Assembly (NCBI GenBank): GCA_017999215.1
Contig: JAGOBQ010000257.1
Coordinates: 1 to 6,350 of the forward strand
Direction: 5' to 3'
Origin: Thermoanaerobaculia bacterium
Lineage (GTDB): Bacteria; Acidobacteriota; Thermoanaerobaculia; UBA5066
DNA: 6,350 bases
The translations under genes were made by a program, and so were the position numbers. The notes below the pieces were generated by a model. It made no database searches. It had not been told where the DNA came from and worked only from the letters and a program-made list of their open reading frames with translations. Every line of letters begins with the position of its first letter. Position 1 is the first letter of the stretch. Shown here piece after piece: positions 1-4,963 of this stretch.

Positions 1-28
1 GCCCGGGGGAGTTTACGGGAGGGGGAGG

Positions 29-55
29 GGCCGGGCGCCCCGGCGAGGCCCGGCC
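29..55. other. GC-rich stem-loop upstream of ettA
   Basis: An 8-bp perfect inverted repeat, GGCCGGGC (29-36) with GCCCGGCC (48-55), has an 11-nt loop. No T-run follows, so it is not a classical intrinsic terminator. It could end an upstream transcript or be a by-product of the extreme GC content. Nothing else can be supported in 1-74: no open reading frame end is recognisable. Confidence 0.3.
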
Positions 56-74
56 AGCGCACCCGCCGCACCCC

Positions 75-83
75 TGCTACATT
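75..83 (+). promoter_or_regulatory. Extended -10 element for ettA
   Basis: TGC followed by TACATT forms a TGn-extended -10 hexamer matching TATAAT at 4 of 6 positions, in an otherwise very GC-rich stretch. No -35 match is seen 16-18 bp upstream. Transcription would start near position 90, only a few bases before the ATG at 93. No Shine-Dalgarno sequence lies between (the bases there are mostly C and T). A leaderless or nearly leaderless ettA mRNA is therefore suggested, as inference. Confidence 0.35.
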
Positions 84-92
84 CCGCCCGCC

Positions 93-1775
93 ATGGCCCA
101 GCAGTACATCTACACGATGGTCAACCTCCGCAAAGTCGTCCCCCCGCAGCGGGAGATCCTGAAGGGGATCTACCTGTCGTTCTTCCCGGGCGCCAAGATC
201 GGCGTCCTCGGCCTGAACGGCGCGGGGAAATCGTCGCTCCTCCGGATCATGGCGGGCGTCGACAGGGAGTTCAACGGTGAGGCCTTCCCCGCGGAAGGGA
301 CGCGCGTCGGGGTCCTCCAGCAGGACCCGTGGCTCGACCCCGCGAAGACCGTCCTCGAGAACGTCGAGGCGGCCGTCGAGCCGGTGAAGAAGCTCCTCGC
401 GCGCTTCGACGAGCTGGGCGAGAAGATGGGCGAGAGCCTCCCCGACGCCGAGATGGACAAGGTGATGGCGGAGTACGGGAAGGTGCAGGACGCCATCGAG
501 GCCGCGAACGGCTGGGACCTCGACCGGACGCTCGAGACGGCGATGGACGCCCTCCGCTGCCCGCCGCCCGACGCGGACGTGACGAAGATCTCCGGCGGCG
601 AGCGGCGCCGCGTCGCGCTCTGCCGCGTCCTCCTCGAGAAGCCCGACCTCCTCCTCCTCGACGAGCCGACGAACCACCTCGACGCCGAGTCGGTCGCCTG
701 GCTCGAGCAGCACCTCGCCGAGTACCCCGGCACCGTCGTCGCGGTCACGCACGACCGCTACTTCCTCGACAACGTCGCGCAGTGGATCCTCGAGCTCGAC
801 CGCGGCGCCGGCATCCCGTGGAAGGGGAACTACACCTCCTGGCTCGACCAGAAGGCGACCCGCCTCGCGCAGGAGGAGAAGGCCGAGAGCAACAAGCAGA
901 AGACGCTCGAGCGCGAGCTCGAGTGGGTGCGGATGGCCCCGCGCGCCCGGCACGCCAAGGGGAAGGCGCGCCTCCAGGCCTACGAGCAGCTCCTCGCCGA
1001 GAGCGGCGCCGAGAGCCGCGGCGAGACGAACGAGATCTACATCCCGGCGGGGCCGCGCCTCGGCGACGTCGTCGTCCGCGCGGAAGGCCTGAAGAAGGCC
1101 TACGGCGACAAGCTCCTCTTCGACGACCTGACGTTCGACCTGCCGAAGGGCGGCATCGTCGGCGTCATCGGCCCGAACGGCGCCGGCAAGACGACGCTCT
1201 TCAAGATGATCATGGGCCTCGAGAAGCCCGACGGCGGCGTCCTCACGGTGGGCGAGACGGTCTTCCCCTCCTACGTCGACCAGAACCGCGACCGCCCCGA
1301 CCCGACGAAGTCCGTGTGGGAGGAGGTCTCCGGCGGCGAGGAGAAGATCCTGGTCGGCCGCCGCGAGATGTCGAGCCGCGCCTGGTGCTCGATGTTCAAC
1401 TTCAAGGGGGCCGACCAGCAGAAGCGGATCGGCGACCTCTCGGGCGGCGAGATGAACCGCCTCCACCTCGCGCGCACCGTGAAGAAGGCCGGCAACCTCC
1501 TCCTCCTCGACGAGCCGACGAACGACCTCGACGTCGACACGCTCCGGGCGCTCGAGGAGGCGCTCCTCTCCTTCGCCGGCTGCGCCGTCGTCATCTCGCA
1601 CGACCGCTGGTTCCTCGACCGCGTCGCCACCCACATGCTCGCGTTCGAGGGCGACTCGAAGACGTTCTGGTACGAGGGGAACTACCAGGAGTACGAGGCC
1701 GACCGGCACAAGCGCCTCGGCGCCGCCGCCGACATGCCGCACCGGATCAAGTACCGGAAGCTGACGACGGGGTAG
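93..1775 (+). CDS. ettA: Energy-dependent translational throttle protein EttA (ABC-F ATPase)
   Basis: This is a complete 560-residue soluble ABC-F protein; E. coli EttA is about 555. Known EttA binds the ribosomal E site and gates the first steps of elongation according to the ATP/ADP ratio. ABC domain 1 has Walker A GLNGAGKSS (residues 40-48), signature SGGERRR (167-173) and Walker B LLLLDEPTNHLD (186-197). An acidic/helical insertion at about 95-140 corresponds to the EttA arm. A charged linker at about 250-305 includes MAPRARHAKGKARL. ABC domain 2 has Walker A GPNGAGKTT (360-368), signature LSGGE (449-453) and Walker B with LLLLDEPTNDLD (469-480). The EttA-type tail ends RIKYRKL. The N-terminus MAQQYIYTM matches the family start, which fixes the ATG although no Shine-Dalgarno sequence is visible. 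An earlier SGGEE (413-417) sits in the domain-2 Q-loop region and is not the signature. The last 50 codons recur at 3721-3873. Family assignment is very secure. Confidence 0.97.
   Translation: MAQQYIYTMVNLRKVVPPQREILKGIYLSFFPGAKIGVLGLNGAGKSSLLRIMAGVDREFNGEAFPAEGTRVGVLQQDPWLDPAKTVLENVEAAVEPVKKLLARFDELGEKMGESLPDAEMDKVMAEYGKVQDAIEAANGWDLDRTLETAMDALRCPPPDADVTKISGGERRRVALCRVLLEKPDLLLLDEPTNHLDAESVAWLEQHLAEYPGTVVAVTHDRYFLDNVAQWILELDRGAGIPWKGNYTSWLDQKATRLAQEEKAESNKQKTLERELEWVRMAPRARHAKGKARLQAYEQLLAESGAESRGETNEIYIPAGPRLGDVVVRAEGLKKAYGDKLLFDDLTFDLPKGGIVGVIGPNGAGKTTLFKMIMGLEKPDGGVLTVGETVFPSYVDQNRDRPDPTKSVWEEVSGGEEKILVGRREMSSRAWCSMFNFKGADQQKRIGDLSGGEMNRLHLARTVKKAGNLLLLDEPTNDLDVDTLRALEEALLSFAGCAVVISHDRWFLDRVATHMLAFEGDSKTFWYEGNYQEYEADRHKRLGAAADMPHRIKYRKLTTG
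1623..1775 (+). repeat. Direct repeat, intact copy (3' end of ettA)
   Basis: This is the upstream member of a 153-bp direct repeat; the other member is 3721-3873, offset by 2,098 bp. It is the functional end of ettA. The repeats enclose the hairpin, the osmC gene and the GlxA-type regulator. Similarity weakens quickly after the stop codon and abruptly before position 1617. Confidence 0.85.
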
Positions 1776-1795
1776 GGCGGAGGGCCGGGGCGAAA

Positions 1796-1829
1796 CCGGG
1801 GCCGCCGCCCTCTCGGGCGACGGCCCCGG
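1796..1829. terminator. Hairpin between convergent ettA and osmC
   Basis: A 9-bp perfect stem, CCGGGGCCG (1796-1804) with CGGCCCCGG (1821-1829), continues past one C/A mismatch into CGCCC/GGGCG and closes on a TCTC tetraloop. It lies 20 bp after the ettA stop and 9 bp after the osmC stop, in the short gap between two converging genes. This suits a shared bidirectional terminator. There is no T-run on either side, so it would be a T-less or Rho-assisted type. Confidence 0.55.
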
Positions 1830-1838
1830 GGCCCGGAG

Positions 1839-2459
1839 TCATCGCTTCATCCGCTCCAGGGTGACCGGCACGGGCCGGCAGACCGTGTTGCAGACCGGCG
1901 AGTGCTCCCTCGCGAATCCGAGGAGCTCGTCCAGCTCCTCGTCGGTGGCGTTCTCGGCCCGGATGTCCATCTCGATCCGGATCCCGCGGTAGCCGGCGGG
2001 GACGTCGGCCATGGCGAGGAGCCCCTGGACGTCGAGGTCGCCGACGAGGCGGGTCGAGAGCGACTCGATCCGGATGCCGCGCGCCGCCGCGTGCAGGACG
2101 GTCGTCGTCGTCACGCAGCCGGCGAGCGCGTGCAGCAGGAACTCGACCGGGTTCGCTCCCTCGTTGTTCCCGAGGAGGACCGGCGGCTCGCCGTTCGTGA
2201 AGGTGAAGGGCTCGCGGCGCGAGGTGTCCTCGGCGCCAGCACCGCGGAAGTCCTGGATGACCGACCGGTTCTCGCCGCCCGAGATCCAGCGGTTCCGGGC
2301 TCGGAACTCGAACTGCGCGAGGGTGGGGTCGCCCTTGATCGCCTGGACCGTCGCGGCCATCTTCTCGGTCTCGAGGCCGTTGATCATTGCGGGCGCCGGC
2401 ATCGGGGCGGGCTTCCGGGCCGCCATCGCGGCCTCCTCGTGGGTCATCGTCGTCTTCAT
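1839..2459 (-). CDS. OsmC family protein (thiol-dependent peroxidase-like)
   Basis: The protein has 206 residues and belongs to the OsmC/Ohr superfamily, whose characterised cytoplasmic members reduce organic hydroperoxides through a reactive cysteine pair. The two expected cysteines are present: C115 in HALAGCVTTTT at the start of the central helix, and C190 in HSPVCNTV. A further C194 follows four residues later. Residues 1-45 form an Ala/Met/Pro-rich leader before the fold begins; the body carries the typical NPVEFLLHALAGC segment (103-115). The first ATG is chosen because AAAGGAG lies 6 nt upstream on this strand. The gene is divergent from the GlxA-type regulator and convergent with ettA. 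The subfamily (OsmC, Ohr or YhfA-like) cannot be settled by eye. The length and the NNEGANPVEFLL motif point to the general OsmC-like group rather than Ohr, so the physiological substrate is unknown. Confidence 0.92.
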   Translation of the reverse strand: MKTTMTHEEAAMAARKPAPMPAPAMINGLETEKMAATVQAIKGDPTLAQFEFRARNRWISGGENRSVIQDFRGAGAEDTSRREPFTFTNGEPPVLLGNNEGANPVEFLLHALAGCVTTTTVLHAAARGIRIESLSTRLVGDLDVQGLLAMADVPAGYRGIRIEMDIRAENATDEELDELLGFAREHSPVCNTVCRPVPVTLERMKR

Positions 2460-2479
2460 GTCGTTCTCCTTTCGTCCCG

Positions 2480-2496
2480 GCTTCTGTTCGTGAAGC
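2480..2496. promoter_or_regulatory. Palindrome near the osmC start
   Basis: GCTTCTGTTCGTGAAGC contains 5-bp inverted arms (GCTTC/GAAGC) around 7 nt. It lies 21 bp upstream of the osmC start codon, just beyond its ribosome binding site, which suits an operator in the divergent osmC-regulator spacer. The arms are short and could occur by chance. Confidence 0.3.
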
Positions 2497-2555
2497 GCGT
2501 CGACGGACCCAAGATGCGGCGGCGTGGCGCCCGGGGACAGGCAGTCGCTTGCCAG

Positions 2556-2568
2556 GAACGGTCCGTTC
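2556..2568. promoter_or_regulatory. Palindrome near the regulator start
   Basis: GAACGGTCCGTTC is a 13-bp dyad (GAACG, 3-nt centre, CGTTC), 18 bp before the ATG at 2587. A TTGCCA hexamer (2549-2554, 5 of 6 to TTGACA) immediately precedes it, but no good -10 follows. It is a candidate operator for autoregulation or for control of the divergent pair. Confidence 0.3.
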
Positions 2569-2586
2569 GTGCCACGGTTCGAGAAA

Positions 2587-3618
2587 ATGCGCGACGCCGG
2601 GCCCCTCGAGACGCTGATCGTCGCGGTGCCGGAGACCGCCGGCTCCGCGCTCTACGGCATGGTGGACGTCCTGAGCGTCACCGGCTCGGTCTGGCAGACG
2701 CTGACGCGCGCCGAGCCGACGCCTCCGCCCTTCCGCGTGACGGTGGTCGGCCCCGGCCGCGAGCGCTTCCTCTGCGGCAACGGGATTCCGGTCGAGCCGG
2801 GCGCTTCGTTCGGCGAGGCGGGCCGGGCGGACATCGTGATCCTCCCGGAGCTCTGGCTCGGGCCGGACGAGGACCTGTCCGGCCGATACCCCGCGCTCAT
2901 CGACTGGATCCGGACGCGCTACGAGGAAGGCGCGTGCGTCTACTCGGCCTGCTCCGGGGCGCTGATGCTCGCGGAGACGGGCCTCCTCGACGGGTGCGAC
3001 GCGACCTCGCACTGGGGCTACAAGGACCTCTTTCGGCGCCGATACCCCCGGGTCCGCTTCCAGCCGGAGCCGAGCCTCTGCTTCGCCGACCCGCACGGCC
3101 GGATCGTGACGGCCGGCGGCTCGACCTCCTGGCACGACCTCGCGCTGCACGTCATCTCGCGCCACGTCAGCCCGGGCGAGGCCCTGCGGATCGCCAAGGT
3201 CTACCTCCTCAAGTGGCACGAGGAGGGCCAGCTCCCCTTCGAGCCGCTCGTGAGGCCGCAGCCGCATGCGGACGCGGCCGTGCGGGGTTGCGAGGAGTGG
3301 CTGCGGGAGCACTTCCCGGAGGCGGGGGCCGTCGCCCGCGCGGTCGCGCACGCGGGGATCCCCGAGCGGACCCTCAAGCGACGCTTCAAGGAGGCGACCG
3401 GCCTCGCGCTCCTCGACTACGTCCAGAACCTCCGGATCGAGGAGGCGAAGAGGCTCCTCGAGACGTCGGACCTCGGGGTCGACGAGGTCAGCTTCGAGGT
3501 CGGCTACGACCAGCCGTCGTTCTTCCGGCGCCTCTTTCGGCGCCGGACGGGGCTCTCGCCCGCGAGGTACCGGAGGCTCTTCCAGCCGCTGCGTCGGCCG
3601 TCGGCCGCGCTCGACTAG
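2587..3618 (+). CDS. GlxA-type transcriptional regulator (DJ-1/PfpI plus AraC HTH)
   Basis: This is a 343-residue two-domain regulator. Residues 7-190 form a DJ-1/PfpI (class I glutamine amidotransferase-like) domain. It begins LETLIVAVPETAGSALYGMVD and carries the nucleophile-elbow cysteine C122 in YSACSGALMLAETGLLDG, followed by the family's ATSHW segment (139-143). Residues about 235-333 form an AraC-type double helix-turn-helix; the second motif reads VDEVSFEVGYDQPSFFRRLFRRRTGLSPARYRR. In this family the first domain is thought to sense a small molecule or redox signal and is not usually an active enzyme. The gene is divergent from osmC across 127 bp, so control of osmC and of itself is the natural inference. 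The ATG at 2587 starts where family homology starts. An in-frame GTG at 2524 would add 21 unconserved residues, and neither start has a convincing Shine-Dalgarno sequence. The ligand is unknown. Confidence 0.93.
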   Translation: MRDAGPLETLIVAVPETAGSALYGMVDVLSVTGSVWQTLTRAEPTPPPFRVTVVGPGRERFLCGNGIPVEPGASFGEAGRADIVILPELWLGPDEDLSGRYPALIDWIRTRYEEGACVYSACSGALMLAETGLLDGCDATSHWGYKDLFRRRYPRVRFQPEPSLCFADPHGRIVTAGGSTSWHDLALHVISRHVSPGEALRIAKVYLLKWHEEGQLPFEPLVRPQPHADAAVRGCEEWLREHFPEAGAVARAVAHAGIPERTLKRRFKEATGLALLDYVQNLRIEEAKRLLETSDLGVDEVSFEVGYDQPSFFRRLFRRRTGLSPARYRRLFQPLRRPSAALD

Positions 3619-3630
3619 CCGCGCGGGAGG

Positions 3631-3683
3631 GGCGAGCCTCTGCGGGTGGCCGTGCGCGACCGACCCGGGGACCGCGGCTCGCC
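3631..3683. terminator. Possible terminator stem-loop after the regulator
   Basis: GGCGAGCC (3631-3638) pairs perfectly with GGCTCGCC (3676-3683), and a second nested pair CGGGT (3643-3647) with ACCCG (3663-3667) lies inside. It starts 13 bp after the regulator's stop codon. There is no T-run, and the loop is long, so the call is tentative. Confidence 0.35.
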
Positions 3684-3714
3684 GTACGCGTCGTCCCGCG
3701 GCACCGGTACCCCG

Positions 3715-3873
3715 CGCCGCGTCGCCGCCCGCATGCTCGCGTTCGAGGGCGACTCGAAGACGTTCTGGTACGAGGGGAGCTGCCAGGAGTACGAGGCCGA
3801 CCGGCACGAGCGCCGCGGCGCCGCCGCCGACCAGCCGCATCGGATCAAGTACCGGAAGCTGACGACGGGGTGG
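3715..3873 (+). pseudogene. Decayed duplicate of the ettA 3' end
   Basis: Positions 3721-3873 align without gaps to 1623-1775, which is ettA residues V511 to the stop. There are 10 mismatches in 153 bp (about 93% identity). No upstream ABC domains exist, so it cannot encode a working EttA. The stop TAG has become TGG, which opens a meaningless read-through into the next region. Of the changed codons, eight alter the residue or the stop (T>A, H>R, N>S, Y>C, K>E, L>R, M>Q, stop>W) and one is silent, as expected without selection. Seven of the ten mismatches fall on adenines of ettA. The copy reads DQPHRIKYR where the intact gene has DMPHRIKYR. As I recall the family consensus, Q is the usual residue there, so the copy may descend from another ettA allele. 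Weak, gapped resemblance reaches back to about 3685. Confidence 0.88.
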
Positions 3874-3907
3874 GGACGAGGGAGGAGTCGCCCGCGCCCG
3901 ATCGTGG

Positions 3908-3948
3908 CCATTCACACCGTGAATGGATTTCATTCACGGCATGAATGG
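3908..3948. repeat. 41-bp nested palindrome with four TGAATG-type half-sites
   Basis: Two 19-bp dyads, CCATTCACACCGTGAATGG (3908-3926) and TCATTCACGGCATGAATGG (3930-3948), are 22 bp apart and match each other at 15 of 19 positions. The whole element is also one dyad. CCGTGAATG (3917-3925) pairs perfectly with CATTCACGG (3931-3939) over a 5-nt loop. CCATTCA (3908-3914) then pairs with TGAATGG (3942-3948) outside a 2x2 internal loop. It is clearly less GC-rich than its surroundings. It ends 10 bp from the yoeB stop codon. It may be a tandem operator for a dimeric repressor, a terminator without a T-run for the toxin operon, or a recombination or insertion remnant. The structure is certain and the role is unknown. 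Confidence 0.75.
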
Positions 3949-3957
3949 TCCCTCGTT

Positions 3958-4227
3958 CTACTCGTAGTGGGTGAAGAGCCTCAGGACCTTGACCGCCTTC
4001 TCGCCCTCGAGCACCTGGTAGACGAGGCGATGCTGGATGTTGATCCGTCTCGAGAATGCCCCGGAGAGCTGTCCGACGAGCTTCTCGAACCTGGGCGGCG
4101 CCTCGAACGGGTCCCGCGCGAGGATCGCGAGGAGCTTCTCGGCCTGCGGACGCAGGCCGGCCCGGGCGATCTTGCGTGCGTCCCGCCGCGCCTGCGGCGT
4201 GTAGACGACCCGCCAGCCGCCTTTCAC
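3958..4227 (-). CDS. yoeB: Txe/YoeB family toxin (ribosome-dependent mRNA interferase)
   Basis: This is an 89-residue toxin of the RelE-fold Txe/YoeB family. Characterised members bind the ribosomal A site and cut mRNA during translation, and are neutralised by a YefM/Phd antitoxin. The sequence shows the family blocks WRVVYTPQARRDARKI (5-20), FEKLVGQLSG (47-56), SRRINIQHRLVY (59-70) and the end VLRLFTHYE (81-89). By comparison with E. coli YoeB, the catalytic residues should be E48, R67, H87 and Y88, and all are present. The GTG start at 4227 overlaps the antitoxin stop as GTGA, so translation is probably coupled; no ATG or strong Shine-Dalgarno sequence is available nearby. The toxin looks intact. 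The nested palindrome at 3908-3948 begins 10 bp after its stop codon. Confidence 0.93.
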   Translation of the reverse strand: MKGGWRVVYTPQARRDARKIARAGLRPQAEKLLAILARDPFEAPPRFEKLVGQLSGAFSRRINIQHRLVYQVLEGEKAVKVLRLFTHYE

Positions 4228-4466
4228 CAGCCGGGCTCGTCCTCGCACTTGCCGAGGGGAGTCTTCAGCCCCTTCCGGATCGAAGCCGCCATGCCTGGGA
4301 TCGAGACGAGGTGCAGGGTCTCCGAGATGGCCCGCCAGTCGTCTTCCGAGACGAGGACGGCGCTGTTGCGCTTCCCACGGATCTGGATCGGTTCGTGCGA
4401 CTCCGCGGTCTCGTCGAGCAGACCGTAGAGGCGCGCGCGCGCTTCGCTGGCGGTGATCGTCGTCAT
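4224..4466 (-). CDS. yefM: YefM/Phd family antitoxin
   Basis: This 80-residue antitoxin begins MTTITASEARARLYGLLDE, the standard Phd/YefM opening, followed by HEPIQIRGKRNSAVLVSEDDW (25-45), the core of the DNA-binding and dimerisation domain. The remaining acidic and aliphatic stretch (about 46-80, containing ETLHLVSIPGMAASIRKGL) is where members of this family wrap the toxin active site. The ATG at 4466 is preferred over in-frame starts further upstream because GGAG lies 6 nt before it and family similarity begins there. Its TGA overlaps the toxin's GTG. With the toxin it should repress its own promoter, and a matching operator candidate lies 18 bp upstream. Confidence 0.93.
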   Translation of the reverse strand: MTTITASEARARLYGLLDETAESHEPIQIRGKRNSAVLVSEDDWRAISETLHLVSIPGMAASIRKGLKTPLGKCEDEPGW

Positions 4467-4484
4467 CGTCGACTCCGCGTCTAT

Positions 4485-4502
4485 CGTACGCTTTCCCGTA
4501 CG
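4485..4502. promoter_or_regulatory. YefM-type operator: two CGTACG hexamers
   Basis: CGTACG (4485-4490) and CGTACG (4497-4502) are two self-palindromic hexamers 12 bp centre to centre, 18 bp upstream of the yefM start. The characterised E. coli yefM-yoeB operator has paired TGTACA-core palindromes with the same 12-bp centre spacing, so this is very probably the autoregulatory site with a shared GTAC core. On the minus strand a TACGAT -10-like hexamer (4488-4483) overlaps the proximal site; its -35 is poor. Confidence 0.7.
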
Positions 4503-4624
4503 TTCCTGCGAGAGACGGCGAACCGTTCCGGTCGCCACGAGCTCCTGGGTCGGAGCGCGCCCGGCGGGATGACCACCGTGCCGAGCACGCACATGTCACG
4601 GCTATGGCGGCGAATGCGAAATCG

Positions 4625-4648
4625 GTAGGACTATGCGTATGATCCTAC
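4625..4648. promoter_or_regulatory. Operator/promoter of the mazF operon
   Basis: A 24-bp imperfect dyad has arms GTAGGA (4625-4630) and TCCTAC (4643-4648), with further symmetric pairs inside (AT/AT and the central CG). A TATGAT hexamer (4638-4643; 5 of 6 to the -10 consensus) lies within it, so a bound repressor would block RNA polymerase. No good -35 is visible. The ribosome binding site GGAGG follows at 4650-4654, 7 nt before the ATG at 4662. The arrangement fits autorepression by a ribbon-helix-helix antitoxin, as inference. Confidence 0.6.
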
Positions 4649-4661
4649 TGGAGGCCCGTCC

Positions 4662-4961
4662 ATGAGCCTGGCCCGAGTCACCGTCACGCTCCCCGAGGAG
4701 ATCGTCGCCGAGATGGACCGCTCCGCCGCGAACCGGAGCGGGTTCGTCCTCGAGGCCGTCACGCGCGAGCTCGCGCGCCGTCGACGGGCGGCGCTTCGTG
4801 CCTCGCTCTCCGCTCCGCATCCCGAGAGCCTCGCGATCGCCGAAGCCGGCGTCGGCGAATGGGGTCGGTCGCTTCCGCCCGAAGACGCGGAGGGGCTTCT
4901 CGACCCCTCCCGCGGGCGCGGCGTGCGATGGGTCGAAGGGAAGGGCTGGAAGGAGCGCTGA
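4662..4961 (+). CDS. Ribbon-helix-helix antitoxin (MazE-like partner of MazF)
   Basis: This is a 99-residue antitoxin. Residues 4-42 (ARVTVTLPEEIVAEMDRSAA, then NRSGFVLEAVTRELARRRR) form a typical CopG/MetJ-type ribbon-helix-helix: a short strand for DNA contact and two helices for dimerisation. Residues about 50-99 form an acidic, proline- and tryptophan-containing tail (GVGEWGRSLPPEDAEGLLDP, then VRWVEGKGWKER), expected to be flexible and to cover the toxin's RNA-binding groove. The start is set by GGAGG 7 nt upstream and by family alignment. The stop lies 2 bp before the toxin ATG. An operator-like dyad with an embedded -10 precedes the gene. It is not the AbrB-fold MazE of E. coli; ribbon-helix-helix partners of MazF are well known, as in Bacillus. 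Confidence 0.88.
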   Translation: MSLARVTVTLPEEIVAEMDRSAANRSGFVLEAVTRELARRRRAALRASLSAPHPESLAIAEAGVGEWGRSLPPEDAEGLLDPSRGRGVRWVEGKGWKER

Positions 4962-4963
4962 GG

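Noticed and set aside
1329..1343. SGGEE in EttA as a second ABC signature
   Set aside because: The true domain-2 signature is LSGGE at residues 449-453. E. coli EttA has a comparable SGG segment at the earlier position.
329..1864. A long alternative frame inside ettA (511 codons)
   Set aside because: It is an arginine/proline-rich shadow of ettA with no family resemblance.
3683..3688. A third CGTACG hexamer, as a possible distant YefM site
   Set aside because: It is a single isolated hexamer without a partner 12 bp away, expected by chance in GC-rich DNA.
1747..3933. A 728-codon open frame on the minus strand, and a similar 680-codon frame on the plus strand at 1902-3944
   Set aside because: Both run antisense or out of frame across the well-supported osmC and regulator genes. 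They have Arg/Pro/Ala-rich compositions typical of shadow frames in high-GC DNA.
3908..3948. CRISPR repeat pair or integron attC site
   Set aside because: There are only two 19-bp units separated by 3 bp, with no spacer-length gaps and no attC core sequences. A nested operator or hairpin explains it better.
3646..4428. A 260-codon plus-strand frame starting in the ettA remnant
   Set aside because: It stays open only because the ettA stop became TGG, and it then runs antisense through the YoeB and YefM genes. No coherent protein is encoded beyond the remnant.
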